Origin: Glutamicibacter creatinolyticus
GTDB lineage: Bacteria > Actinomycetota > Actinomycetes > Actinomycetales > Micrococcaceae
Direction of reading: 5' to 3'
NCBI RefSeq assembly: GCF_006094275.1
Contig: NZ_CP034412.1
Span: 310,001-374,000 of the forward strand
Length of the DNA: 64,000 nucleotides
The notes under the pieces are model-generated. The model was not told where the DNA came from, did not search any database, and saw only the letters and a program-made list of their open reading frames with translations. Shown here piece by piece: positions 46,001 to 54,581 of this stretch. The first letter of the stretch is position 1; every line of letters starts with the position of its first letter. The position numbers and the translations under genes were made by a program.

Positions 46001-47744
46001 AGACCATCTCCTCATCCAGTTCACCCACCCGCTTCGGGGCCTTGGAGTCCTCGGCCCCGGCCAGGAACACCCCGAACAGCCCGCGGTCCGGGATGGTGCC
46101 CCCGGAGATGACCGCCAGGCGCTGGGCCCCGGGACGGGCGGAGAGGGTCCCGGCATCCCGGTCCCAGATGATCCGGGGCTTGAGGGTGGCGAACTCATCG
46201 GAGGGGTACTTGCCCGAGAGCATGTCCAGGGTGGCCAGGTAGGCGCTGCGCGGCAGCTGGGCATAGGGGGCGGAGCGGCGCACCGTGTCAAACCAGGACT
46301 CCACGCGCAAATCCGCCAGGGCGACCGCGGCCAGGGTCTGCTGGGCCAGCACGTCCAGCGGGTTGGCCAGCACCGTCATCTTCTCGATCTGCCCGGTGCG
46401 CATCCGGGTAACCACCAGCGCGGTGGACAGCAGGTCCGCCCGGTGCTTGGGGTAGAACACGCCGCGGGAGACGGAGCCGACCTGGTGCCCGGCACGGCCC
46501 ACCCGCTGCAGCCCGGAGGAAACCGAGTTCGGCGACTCCACCTGGATCACCAGGTCCACCAGCCCCATGTCGATGCCCAGCTCCAGGGAGCTGGTGGCCA
46601 CTACGGCGCGCAGCCGCCCCAGCTTCAGATCCTCCTCGATCACCGCGCGGGTGTCCTTGGACACCGAACCGTGGTGGGCGCGGGCCAGGATGGGGGCGGC
46701 CGGGTCGCTGCCGGCACTGGAACCGGCCTGGGCCATCAGCACCGCCGGGGTGCCGGCCGGTTGCGCCGGGTCCGGGGTGAAGCCCTCGCGTTCGGCGTAG
46801 AGCTCGTTGAGCCGGCCGGTCAGCCGCTCGGCCAGGCGGCGCGAGTTGGCGAAAATGATCGTGGACTGGTTGGCCAGCACCAAATCCACCAGCTGGTTCT
46901 CCACGTGCGGCCAGATGCTGGCCCCGGCGGTGGGGGAGGAGCCGGGCCCCAGGTCGTGGGCGGCGGCCGCGGCCGGCAGGTCGGTCATGTCCTGCACCGG
47001 CACCCGCACCGACAGCTCCCACTGCTTGGCCGCCGGCGGGCGCACAATGTTCACCGGCCGGGTGCCGCCCAGGAAGCGGGCCACCTCCTCGGGTGGTTCC
47101 ACGGTCGCCGACAGCCCGATGCGCTGGGCCGGGGTGCCCAGCAGCACATCCAGCCGCTCCAGGGACAGGGCCAGGTGGGTGCCGCGCTTGGTCGCGGCCA
47201 GGGCGTGGACCTCGTCAATGATCACCGTCTGCACGGTGGCCAGCGTGCTGCGGGCCTGGCTGGTGAGCATCAGGTACAGCGATTCGGGGGTGGTGATCAG
47301 GATGTCCGGCGGGTTCTTCACCAGCTGGCGGCGCTCGGCGGCCGGGGTGTCCCCGGAACGGATGCCCACGCTCACCGCCGGCTGGCTGATGCCCAGATCG
47401 TGCGCGGTGGCCCTGATCCCGGCCAACGGGGAACGCAGGTTGCGTTCCACATCCACGCCCAGGGCCTTCAGCGGGGAAATGTAGAGCACACGGGTGCCGC
47501 CGCCGCTGGGCGGCTGCGGCAGCCCGGGCAGCGCCGGGGCGCCGGCGGCGGTGTTCAGCAGCGAGTCCAGGGCCCACAGGAACGCGGCCAGCGTCTTGCC
47601 CGAGCCGGTCGGGGCGATCACCAGCGTGTGGTTGCCCCGGGAGATCGAGTCCCAGGCGCCGTTTTGGGCCGCGGTGGGTTCCCGGAAGACATCGGTGAAC
47701 CATTTGCGGGTCGGGGCGCCAAAACGCGAAAGGATTTCGCTCAT
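43083..47744 (-). CDS. lhr: Lhr-family ATP-dependent helicase
   Basis: This 1553-residue superfamily 2 helicase is full length for bacterial Lhr. Motif I is APTGSGKTLAAFLWALD near residue 40, motif II IIDEVHALAATKRG near 175, and motif VI QRVGRAGHQVGSVSRG near 435. A winged-helix/Lhr core and a long C-terminal domain of about 700 residues follow. Lhr unwinds RNA:DNA hybrids 3' to 5' and belongs to a DNA-damage-response set. Downstream are nei2 and rluA. Confidence 0.94.
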   Translation of the reverse strand: MSEILSRFGAPTRKWFTDVFREPTAAQNGAWDSISRGNHTLVIAPTGSGKTLAAFLWALDSLLNTAAGAPALPGLPQPPSGGGTRVLYISPLKALGVDVERNLRSPLAGIRATAHDLGISQPAVSVGIRSGDTPAAERRQLVKNPPDILITTPESLYLMLTSQARSTLATVQTVIIDEVHALAATKRGTHLALSLERLDVLLGTPAQRIGLSATVEPPEEVARFLGGTRPVNIVRPPAAKQWELSVRVPVQDMTDLPAAAAAHDLGPGSSPTAGASIWPHVENQLVDLVLANQSTIIFANSRRLAERLTGRLNELYAEREGFTPDPAQPAGTPAVLMAQAGSSAGSDPAAPILARAHHGSVSKDTRAVIEEDLKLGRLRAVVATSSLELGIDMGLVDLVIQVESPNSVSSGLQRVGRAGHQVGSVSRGVFYPKHRADLLSTALVVTRMRTGQIEKMTVLANPLDVLAQQTLAAVALADLRVESWFDTVRRSAPYAQLPRSAYLATLDMLSGKYPSDEFATLKPRIIWDRDAGTLSARPGAQRLAVISGGTIPDRGLFGVFLAGAEDSKAPKRVGELDEEMVYESRVGDVFALGATSWRIEDITHDRVLVSPAFGQPGKLPFWHGDGQGRPIELGRELGRFTTGLLAAEEPAALARLRGQGLDEYAANNLLSYLQEQKQATGTVPSHTTFVIERFVDELGDWRVMLHSPLGLSVHAPWALAIGARIRERWGLDASAMAADDGIVLRIPAMDDEPPGAELFTFADDEIVDAVTSQVANSALFAARFRECAARALLLPRINPAKRTPLWQQRQRASQLLDVARKYPDFPIILETVRECLNDVYNLPALVQVLKDLGSRGIRMVEVQTPTPSPFAQSLLFGYVAQFLYESDAPLAERRAAALSLDPVLLGELLGRNDVREVLDAEVIRQYEAQLQHLAPQRRLRGMEGAADLLRLLGPLTAEQLARRLADPRDEREPLQAAAAGMHAESLLAARRVFPLRRGGQNAYAAIEDAGKLRDALGTPLPPGIPQAFLEPASNPVEDLVSRYARTHGPFTPAEAGSALGLGVAVVRAVLDALVAAGRLATGAFRPLEIVPEGVSGDEYCDIQVLRTIRTRSLAALRAEVEPVDQPTFARFLPVWQQVGSQLEGADGLYEAIGQLTGAQVPASALESLVLPARVKNYTGAALDELTSSGDVLIAGAGAAGGKDGWLALHTAEHASLTLPPGDRSELDAFALRLLERFESTGAYFVEELAAWMTEEDNAPPSLSQVGDACWQLFWAGFISPDTLSPVRGYLAGGSTAHKIAKPPPRARAARLNRLSGLTRLAGSPAAPHAPARSGGARWSRLPEPVADPTIRSHAAAEVLLERYGVVTRGSVAAEQVPGGFGTLYRVLGKLEEAGHTRRGYFIEKLGAAQFASANTIDRLRSFQLETQTPRRQPRILVLAATDPANPYGAALPWPATETGHRPGRKAGALVGLIDGELAFYLERGGRTVLSFGSWPAEHLAALGARLVATLRTAAVEKIAIATVNGLPVLEDPLAQALLQAGFYSTPQGIRFRR

Positions 47745-47802
47745 GGTTCGATCTTAGGACCTGGGACCGACGGGTTAGGCGGGAGCCGGAGCCGGGGCGC
47801 GG

Positions 47803-48108
47803 TCACCGGGTGGTCCCGGTGATTTCGCGCAGCGCCGCCAGGTGCCCCACATAGGCGGCGCGTCCGGCGGCGCTGAGGCTCAGGCGCGTGCGGCTGCGCC
47901 CGGCGCGGCTGAAACGCTCGGCCCGGAGGTAGCCGGCGGCGTCCAGCTGCCGCAGGTGCTTGCTCAATACCGAATCGGTGATGCCCAGCAGGTCGCGCAG
48001 CTGGGCGAATTCGGCCCACTGGACCGGGGCCAGGCTCGCGCAGATGCGCAGCCGTATCGGGGCGTGGATCAGCGCATCGAATCCTTGTGGTTCAGTGGGC
48101 GTGCTCAT
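47803..48108 (-). CDS. Winged-helix (MarR/ArsR-like) regulator
   Basis: This 101-residue DNA-binding protein (HAPIRLRICASLAPVQWAEFAQLRDLLGITDSVLSKHLRQLDAAGYL) matches the small PadR/MarR-type 'DUF/winged helix' group that senses without a large ligand domain. Its ATG (48108) overlaps the end of the membrane-protein gene by 17 bp, so the two are translated together. Two tandem palindromes upstream of the pair are its likely operators. Confidence 0.85.
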   Translation of the reverse strand: MSTPTEPQGFDALIHAPIRLRICASLAPVQWAEFAQLRDLLGITDSVLSKHLRQLDAAGYLRAERFSRAGRSRTRLSLSAAGRAAYVGHLAALREITGTTR

Positions 48109-48562
48109 GCGCGTCCTTCTGCCGGGCCAGCGCCAGCGCCCGGCGCATGCGCTGCTGGCAGAACCAGAACACCGCGAAGGCGCTGAGCCACTTCGCCGTG
48201 ATCGCGATGGGGCCCAGGGCTTCCCAGAACTGCAGCACAGCCAGCGCCAGCAGGCCGAACAGGAAATAGCCGGCGTAGGCGCCGTCATTCTCCACCAGCC
48301 GGCGGGGCCGCGGGCGGCGGCGGTAGTGGAGCAGGCACCACAGGGCCAGGGGCAGCAGCAGGCTGGCCAACACGATCAGCAGCCCCAGCGGGGCGACATG
48401 CCGCAGGCTGAGCAGGGTTGCCACCCAGGCCCCCAGCAGCGCCAGCAGGCCCCGGGGGGCAGCGCTGGTGCGCACCATGTTCGCCGCGGCGTCATCGGCC
48501 AGTGCCAACAGCTCGGCCGCGGACTGCGCCGGAGCTCGGCCGGAGCCCGTGGATCCATGCAT
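48092..48562 (-). CDS. Four-helix membrane protein paired with a winged-helix regulator
   Basis: The 156-residue protein from ATG 48562 has two clusters of two hydrophobic helices (residues about 35-80 and 95-140) and a His-containing C-terminus. Family unknown. Co-occurrence with a downstream winged-helix regulator is common for small actinobacterial membrane proteins of unknown role. It presumably acts in envelope stress or drug response, an inference only. Confidence 0.75.
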   Translation of the reverse strand: MHGSTGSGRAPAQSAAELLALADDAAANMVRTSAAPRGLLALLGAWVATLLSLRHVAPLGLLIVLASLLLPLALWCLLHYRRRPRPRRLVENDGAYAGYFLFGLLALAVLQFWEALGPIAITAKWLSAFAVFWFCQQRMRRALALARQKDAHEHAH

Positions 48563-48572
48563 GAGCCGCTCT

Positions 48573-48612
48573 CTTTCCGTTGTGGAAAGTCTTGTCTTTC
48601 CGGTATGGAAAG
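48573..48612. promoter_or_regulatory. Tandem operator-like palindromes
   Basis: CTTTCC-N5-GGAAAG occurs twice, at 48573-48589 and 48596-48612, 23 bp centre to centre. Both lie directly upstream of the membrane-protein/regulator pair, consistent with dimer binding on one DNA face. Confidence 0.65.
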
Positions 48613-48656
48613 TCAACCGGGTGCCATCGCCAGGGGCACTGATGGGGGCCGGAAGT

Positions 48657-49115
48657 CTAGACGTGGTGGTACTTGCCGCCGGCCAGGATGTCCTGGGCCC
48701 GGTAGAGCTGTTCGGTGAGGATCAGCCGGACCAGCTGGTGGGGAAAGACCAGCTTGGACAGCGACCAGGTGAAATCCGCGCGGTCGTGGACCGTGGAGTC
48801 CACCCCGTAGGCCCCGCCGATGACCACCACCACATTGCGGCCGGCGTCGATCGGGGCGCGCAGCGTGTTGGCCAGGGCCGGCGAATCGACGTTGCGCCCA
48901 CGCTCATCAAGCAGCACCACGAAGTCGCCGGGCGCCACCTTGGCCAGGATGCGCGTCGATTCCTCGGCGCGCGCCGCCTCGTTGTCGCGGGCGGAATGGC
49001 TCAGCAGCTGCCAGGACAGGTTGAAGGGCTTCTTCAGCCGCTTCTCATAGCGCCCGATGCCCTCGGTGACCCAGGACTCATGCTTTTTCCCAACTGCCAG
49101 CACCTTGATTGTCAT
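48657..49115 (-). CDS. rlmH: 23S rRNA (pseudouridine1915-N3)-methyltransferase
   Basis: This 152-residue SPOUT methyltransferase begins MTIKVLAVGKKHESW, carries VVLLDERGRNVDSPALA and the SAM-binding knot VVVVIGGAYGVD, and ends GGKYHHV, as in RlmH. It methylates pseudouridine 1915 in helix 69 of the large subunit. The start at 49115 has a GGAG site; upstream frame is not conserved. Confidence 0.95.
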   Translation of the reverse strand: MTIKVLAVGKKHESWVTEGIGRYEKRLKKPFNLSWQLLSHSARDNEAARAEESTRILAKVAPGDFVVLLDERGRNVDSPALANTLRAPIDAGRNVVVVIGGAYGVDSTVHDRADFTWSLSKLVFPHQLVRLILTEQLYRAQDILAGGKYHHV

Positions 49116-49197
49116 GACGCCATTCTCCCGCATCCCCGGCGGTGACCCGGTGACTTCTGCCGCGGGGCACGCACCGGGGCGGGGGGCGAAGACTACG

Positions 49198-49896
49198 ATG
49201 GAAGCCATGCGATCCTCGTGGTATTTCCGGCCCGGCCAGCGCACCGGCGCAGCCCGGGCGCTGTGGGTGGTGCTGGGCCTGATCGTCGCCATGTTCTACT
49301 TCACCCGCCGTGTGGTGGTTTCCCTTGGCGCGGGTGGCTGGGTGCAGGATTTTGACGCCCCGGTGCAGCAGTGGGTGCTGGAGCACCAGGACCCGGTGCT
49401 GGCGGCCCTGGCCCATGGGTTGTATTGGTGGGGGTCCACACCGGGGATGACCGCCACCATGGTGTTGGTGACCGCGCTGTTGTGCTGGTTTACGCGCAGC
49501 TTCTGGCCGCTGGCCACCGTGGGCTTCACCGCGCTGGTTTCCGTCCTGCTCACCACGATCCTCAAGGGACGGCACGAAGTGATCAGGCCCGACGGGATCC
49601 CCGGGGGCCCGGAACCCCCCGGTTCCTTTTCCTTTCCCAGCGGCCACACGCTGAACGCCGCCGCGCTGATCGGCATCGCCGCCTACCTGGCCATCGTCTA
49701 CGGGCTGCGCCGCTACGCCTACCTGATTGCCTCGCTGGCCGCGCTCTTCGTGTTGGCGATGGGCTTCTCCCGGATCTACCTGGGCCACCACTGGCTCTCC
49801 GATGTCGTGGTCGGCTTCGTGATCGGGGCCGGCTGGGCTGCGGTGGTGGCCATCCTGCACTACTACTTTGTTCCCTCGAAGCGCATTCGCCGATAA
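49198..49896 (+). CDS. PAP2-family membrane phosphatase
   Basis: This 232-residue protein has six hydrophobic helices and the three phosphatase motifs: KGRHEVIRP, PSGHT and SRIYLGHHWLSD. It probably dephosphorylates lipid phosphates such as undecaprenyl pyrophosphate or phosphatidate. The start could be ATG 49198 or ATG 49207. It is divergent from rlmH. Confidence 0.9.
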   Translation: MEAMRSSWYFRPGQRTGAARALWVVLGLIVAMFYFTRRVVVSLGAGGWVQDFDAPVQQWVLEHQDPVLAALAHGLYWWGSTPGMTATMVLVTALLCWFTRSFWPLATVGFTALVSVLLTTILKGRHEVIRPDGIPGGPEPPGSFSFPSGHTLNAAALIGIAAYLAIVYGLRRYAYLIASLAALFVLAMGFSRIYLGHHWLSDVVVGFVIGAGWAAVVAILHYYFVPSKRIRR

Positions 49897-50318
49897 TTCC
49901 GGTGTGCCAACGATCATTTCGAGATGTGAGAAATGTATCAAAGAACCGACGGCTTGTTGAGACTCGCGGCACATTAAAGCGACGAGCGAGATCGTCGGAT
50001 TTTCCGCCGCGGATGTTGCCGCGGCCACGCGGCGGGGCCTGTTCCGTCACATAAAAACGTTGGATTCGCGCCGATCAGGAACCCATGGGCCGCGCTGCGG
50101 CCCGTGCGTGCGGTGTCCTTTGGGGACACGGTTAAGCCAGCTCACTCTTTTCCAGCTCCCGGGAATTTTCCCTGCGGCATTCTCATGCGGTGAGAATTTC
50201 GACTTGCCCCACCGCCGCGGTGGAAAGAACAATGGGTGACTGCGCCTGATTCCACCTGCCTTGAATCGGGTGGTGAACAGATCGTGGCCCGCAGCCCAGG
50301 GCCCCCGGCAAAGGTGTT
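49897..50318. other. 422-bp intergenic region before iclR
   Basis: This region has no open frame of interest. It contains GC-rich hairpins near 50017-50040 (GCCGCGG core), probably a terminator for the phosphatase gene, and a TTCCACC/GGTGG-type imperfect repeat near 50250-50275. The promoter of the iclR-hutG-gltS operon should lie here. Confidence 0.5.
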
Positions 50319-51053
50319 ATGTACGTAAGAAAAGTGTCCGATTCGCAGACCGCTCGGGTCCTGTGGATCCTCGCGGCGTTGGCCAAGGTCCCCCAGGCGA
50401 CCGTTAAGGAGCTGTCCGAGGCGTCCCAGATTCCGGTCAGCTCGGTCTACCGGCTGCTGGATGACCTGGTGACCTCCGGCTTCGTGCACAAGACCTCCTC
50501 GCGGCACTACGGGGCCGGCCCGGTGGCCGTGCAGCTGGCCGAACGCTACCGCGACACCACCATGATGACCGGGACAATCACCCCCTACCTGCGCCAGCTC
50601 AGCCAGGACACCGGGGAGCTGGCCGCGTTCATGGTCGCCCACGGCGCCGAGGCGGTCTGCGTGGAATCGGTGGAGGCGGCCCGGGCGCTGCGCTGCAGCT
50701 ACACGGTGGGCGCCTCCCAGCCGCTGACCTTCGGCGCCAGCGCCACCGCACTGCTGGCCCAGCTTCCGCCCGCATCCCGGGCGGAGATCTTTGACTTCCA
50801 TGCCCTGGCCGAGACCGACCGCGAGCGCATCGACGCCGCCTGCGCGGCCGCCCAGGCCGCCGGCTACGCCCAAAGCGCCGGGGAACTGGACGAAGGTATC
50901 TGGGGAGTCAGCGCCCCGGTGCTTGACGGCGCCGGGGAACTGCAGGGTGTGGTCACCCTGATGGCTCCCATCCAGCGCAGCCAGCAGCGCCGCGCCCACC
51001 TGATCGAGCAAACCCGCCGCACTGCGATGAACCTGAGTGGAGGAATTAAATGA
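50319..51053 (+). CDS. IclR-family regulator of the hutG-gltS operon
   Basis: This 244-residue protein has a winged helix (ATVKELSEASQIPVSSVYRLLDDLVTSGFV) and a GAF-like ligand domain. It overlaps hutG by four bases (ATGA), so it is co-translated with hutG. It probably regulates histidine/glutamate catabolism in response to urocanate, formiminoglutamate or glutamate (inference). Confidence 0.88.
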   Translation: MYVRKVSDSQTARVLWILAALAKVPQATVKELSEASQIPVSSVYRLLDDLVTSGFVHKTSSRHYGAGPVAVQLAERYRDTTMMTGTITPYLRQLSQDTGELAAFMVAHGAEAVCVESVEAARALRCSYTVGASQPLTFGASATALLAQLPPASRAEIFDFHALAETDRERIDAACAAAQAAGYAQSAGELDEGIWGVSAPVLDGAGELQGVVTLMAPIQRSQQRRAHLIEQTRRTAMNLSGGIK

Positions 51054-51988
51054 CTTGGAAACAGCCCCAGGGCTGGTCCGGACGCGATGACGGGCCCGGA
51101 CCCCAGAACGCCCGATGGCACAACACCATCACCCCGTGGCAACCCGGTGCCGACGTGGGCACCGCGTTGCTCGGCTTTGCCAGCGACGAGGGCGTGCGGC
51201 GCAACAAGGGCCGCACCGGGGCCCGCACGGGTGCCGCCTCGCTGCGCACCGCCCTGTCCTCGCTGGCCCTGCACGAACCGCTAAGGCTCTACGACGCCGG
51301 AGACATTGAAGTCCAGGGCCAGGAGCTGGAGGCCGGGCAGGAGGCCTTCGCCGCCGCGTTGGCCACCCTGCTCAGCGAGGGACACTTCACCGTGGGCCTG
51401 GGCGGTGGACATGAAATCACGTTCGCCAGCTACCGCGGGCTGGCCCGGGCCCTGGGCGATGAGACGCCCTGGAGCCTGGGCATCGTGAACATCGACGCCC
51501 ACTTTGACCTGCGCGAAGAACCGCTGGCCAGCTCCGGCACCGGGTTCGCCCAGATCGCCCGGGCACAGCAGGACGCCGGCCGGGAATTCCGCTACGCCGC
51601 GGTGGGCATCAGCGAGGCCTCCAATACCCGCAAGCTCTTCGACTACGCCCGCAGTCTGGGCGTTGAGGTGCTGCTGGACACCGAATGCCACCTGGGGAAC
51701 CTGGATGGGGTGCGCGGCTTTGTCACCGACTTCGCCGACTCGGTGGACCACCTGTACCTGACCATCGACCTGGACGCGCTGCCGGCCAGCATCGCCCCGG
51801 GAGTCAGCGCCCCGGCCGGATTCGGCATCGGGCTGGAGGTGGTGCGCGAGGTGGTGCTCGCCGCGGCCGGCAGCAACAAGCTCATGCACGCGGACATTGC
51901 GGAGCTGAACCCGCTCTTTGACATTGACCAGCGCACCGCCCGCACGGGCGCCCGGCTGCTCAACGACCTGATCCTGAACCGAGGGTAG
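51050..51988 (+). CDS. hutG: Formimidoylglutamase
   Basis: This 312-residue ureohydrolase-family protein splits N-formimidoyl-L-glutamate into glutamate and formamide in the last step of one histidine pathway. Metal motifs are GGGHE near residue 117, NIDAHFDLR near 148 and LTIDLDALP near 237, matching HutG/arginase. It lacks hutH, hutU or hutI neighbours here. The gltS gene follows by 6 bp. Confidence 0.92.
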   Translation: MTWKQPQGWSGRDDGPGPQNARWHNTITPWQPGADVGTALLGFASDEGVRRNKGRTGARTGAASLRTALSSLALHEPLRLYDAGDIEVQGQELEAGQEAFAAALATLLSEGHFTVGLGGGHEITFASYRGLARALGDETPWSLGIVNIDAHFDLREEPLASSGTGFAQIARAQQDAGREFRYAAVGISEASNTRKLFDYARSLGVEVLLDTECHLGNLDGVRGFVTDFADSVDHLYLTIDLDALPASIAPGVSAPAGFGIGLEVVREVVLAAAGSNKLMHADIAELNPLFDIDQRTARTGARLLNDLILNRG

Positions 51989-51994
51989 ACATCT

Positions 51995-53278
51995 ATGGAA
52001 TTGCAATTATCACTGGTCCAGACCTCGGCGCTGGCCATGGTCCTGCTGGCCTTCGGCGAGTTCGCCCGGCGCCGGGTGGGATTCTTGGAGAAGTTCTGCA
52101 TTCCCGCCCCGGTGGTGGGCGGCTTCCTCTTCGCACTGCTGGTGCTGGTGCTGCGCCAGACCGGCGCTGCCGAAATCAGCCTGGACACCTCGCTGCAGAC
52201 CCCGGCCATGATCGCGTTCTTCTCCACCATCGGCCTGGCCGGTTCGCTGGCCACCATTAAAAAGGGCGGCAAGCTGCTGCTGGTGTACCTGGTGGCCTGT
52301 TGGTCCCTGGCGATCGCGCAGAACCTGATCGGCATGGGCATGGCCAAGGTGCTGGGGGTCGATCCGATGCTGGGCATCATGGCCGGCGCGGTCAGCCTGG
52401 AAGGCGGGCACGGCGGCGCGGCCGCGTTCGGCCCGACCGCCGAGGAAATGGGCGTGCAGGGCGCAACCACCGTGGCGATCGCCTCGGCGACCTTCGGCCT
52501 GGTGGCCGGCAGCCTGCTGGGCGGCATGCTGGCCAGCTTCCTGATGCACTGGCACAAGCTCAAGGCCCCGCAGAAGGCCGGGGTGCGTGAGGCAAAGCAG
52601 CCGGTGGGCGCGGGCATGCGCAAGCTGGCCGGTGGCGGCGGCTCGGCCGGCGGCCCGGCGGTGGGTGAGGACCTGGACGAGGCGATCAAGCAGCCCGGGG
52701 ATGAAATCAGCAACTACTCCTCGCTGTTGTCCACGGCCACGGTCATCGGCATCATCATGGTGGTCGGCATGCTGCTGGGCGACTGGATCGCCGAGATCAC
52801 CGGCTTCTCCCTGCCGGCCTACGTCGGTGCGATGATCATCGCGGTGATCTTCCGCAACCTGAACGACAAGCTGAAGCTGATCAAGATCAACGACGACTCG
52901 GTCAACCTGATCTCCCAGATGACCCTCGGCTTCTTCCTGACCCTGGCGATGATGAGCCTGAAGATCTGGGAGCTGGCGAACCTGGCCGGCCCGCTGTCGG
53001 TCATCCTGCTGGTGCAGCTGGTGTTCATCGTCCTGTTCTCCGCGTTCGTGGTGTTCCGGATGATGGGCAAGGACTACGACGCGGCGACCATGGTCGCCGG
53101 CTTTCTGGGCCACGGCCTGGGCGCCACCCCGAATGCGCTGGCGAACATGGACGCGTTCAACGCCAAGTTCGGGATCCGCTCCGAGAAGGCCTTCCTGATT
53201 GTGCCGCTGGCCGGTGCGGTGCTGATCGACCTGGTGGCGCTGCCCTGGATTGTGTGGTGCATGAACCTGGTCGCCTAG
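51995..53278 (+). CDS. gltS: GltS-family sodium/glutamate symporter
   Basis: This 427-residue protein has about 12 helices in two inverted halves. Characteristic motifs include SLEGGHGGAAAFG (residues near 130) and a second-half GLGATPNALANMD. The family transports glutamate with Na+. Being 6 bp behind hutG it could either import substrate or export surplus glutamate formed from histidine. A strong terminator follows. Confidence 0.92.
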   Translation: MELQLSLVQTSALAMVLLAFGEFARRRVGFLEKFCIPAPVVGGFLFALLVLVLRQTGAAEISLDTSLQTPAMIAFFSTIGLAGSLATIKKGGKLLLVYLVACWSLAIAQNLIGMGMAKVLGVDPMLGIMAGAVSLEGGHGGAAAFGPTAEEMGVQGATTVAIASATFGLVAGSLLGGMLASFLMHWHKLKAPQKAGVREAKQPVGAGMRKLAGGGGSAGGPAVGEDLDEAIKQPGDEISNYSSLLSTATVIGIIMVVGMLLGDWIAEITGFSLPAYVGAMIIAVIFRNLNDKLKLIKINDDSVNLISQMTLGFFLTLAMMSLKIWELANLAGPLSVILLVQLVFIVLFSAFVVFRMMGKDYDAATMVAGFLGHGLGATPNALANMDAFNAKFGIRSEKAFLIVPLAGAVLIDLVALPWIVWCMNLVA

Positions 53279-53300
53279 CCGCGCCACGGTCTTCACCCCG

Positions 53301-53340
53301 CGGTGCCCCACCCCCTGCTGTTGCCGGGGGTGGGGCACCG
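53301..53340 (+). terminator. Terminator of the iclR-hutG-gltS operon
   Basis: A 15-bp perfect stem (53301-53315 with 53326-53340), followed by TTGGTTT. Confidence 0.85.
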
Positions 53341-53400
53341 TTGGTTTCCCCGGTCCGCTGACCGTCGCGCTAAGCTGGGGCGAAACCCCGGGGAGGAACA

Positions 53401-54570
53401 ATGGGCGCCGAGATGGACATGCAGGCCGCGCTGCTGGCCGGACGCCGCGGACGGCGGCTGCTGTACGAGCTGGTTGCGGCCAGCCAGCTGGAGCAGGACA
53501 CGGAGGGTGGCGGGCCGGCACCGGTGCTCGGTGCGTTCCACGACGCCGCCTACCTGGTGGCCAAGGAGCGCGGGGATGCGGTGGCCCGGTTCGTGGCTGT
53601 CCCCGAAGGCGCGCCGGTGACCACCGCGGACCTGGAACCGGTGATGCCCACCGACGCCGAACTGGCGGCGCTGCTTGGCCAGGTGGCGCTGCCGGAACCG
53701 AGCCTGCCCACGGTGCGCCGGGCCCTGGCCGCCTCGGTGGACGCCGCAATGTACTGGCAGCCACCCGATGGCGAGGACACGCTGCTGGGCCGGGCGGACA
53801 TCATCCCGGCCCTGCGCCGGCTGGCGGGTGCGCTCGGCCCCTCACGCCCGGTCACCAGGTGGACGGATGCGTGCGCCCGGGCGGATCAATGGAGCATCAC
53901 CTGGGATGATGTGCAGGGCCTTGGCGGGCCCGGGCCGGAGCAACCGGTGCCATCGGCGGCCGAATGCCTGGCCCGCTGGAAGGAACAGGTTGTGCGGGAG
54001 AACGGGCGGCGGCGCCGGGAGCTGCGCCGGCCGCTGCGCAAGCTGGGCAGCGGGCCGTGGTGGTCCACCCCGCCCTTTGGCACGGTCCGCTCCACCGGGC
54101 GTTTTGCCGACGGCACCCCGGTGGGGCTGTGGTGCGCCGAAGACGGGATGGGTTGGCGCGGGGCGCAGCTGCGCCGGCTGAGCGTGCCGGCCGATGCCCC
54201 CGTCTATGAGATCACCGGGCCCAACAGCTGGGCCCGGCTGTGCCGCCAGTACCCGCTGGAGGTCACCGCGCTGCGCCGCCGCGACTGGTTTGATACCACC
54301 GGGCGCGACGGGCGCTGGGTGATCCCGGACTTCTCGGCGGTGGCCCGGGACTACGCGGGCGTGCACCTGAGCATTGCCGGGTACCTGGCCACCGCCGGGG
54401 AAGTGGTCCCGGTGGACGAGCACACCGCCTCGCTCATCGCCGGCTGGGACCCCGATGCCACCTACTGGCTGCGGGACGAAACGGCGCTGGTCGGGCAGGC
54501 GCAGCGCTGGGTGCTGGACGATGCCGGTCCGGGCCCGGATGACTGGGTCCGGGTCCGGTCCTCGGCCTGA
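53401..54570 (+). CDS. Hypothetical Trp-rich cytoplasmic protein
   Basis: This 389-residue protein has no signal peptide or membrane helix. It has an even spread of Trp (YWQPPDGED, WWSTPPFGT, WAR, WVIPDF) and a patch of basic residues near 205-217. Domains are not recognised. It is preceded by a good GGGGAGG ribosome site and followed by the convergent pca block. Confidence 0.7.
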   Translation: MGAEMDMQAALLAGRRGRRLLYELVAASQLEQDTEGGGPAPVLGAFHDAAYLVAKERGDAVARFVAVPEGAPVTTADLEPVMPTDAELAALLGQVALPEPSLPTVRRALAASVDAAMYWQPPDGEDTLLGRADIIPALRRLAGALGPSRPVTRWTDACARADQWSITWDDVQGLGGPGPEQPVPSAAECLARWKEQVVRENGRRRRELRRPLRKLGSGPWWSTPPFGTVRSTGRFADGTPVGLWCAEDGMGWRGAQLRRLSVPADAPVYEITGPNSWARLCRQYPLEVTALRRRDWFDTTGRDGRWVIPDFSAVARDYAGVHLSIAGYLATAGEVVPVDEHTASLIAGWDPDATYWLRDETALVGQAQRWVLDDAGPGPDDWVRVRSSA

Positions 54571-54581
54571 GGACCGCTGGG

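Noticed and set aside
42798-47822. 1674-codon open frame opposite lhr
   Set aside because: It is a GC-driven antisense shadow of the clearly conserved helicase.
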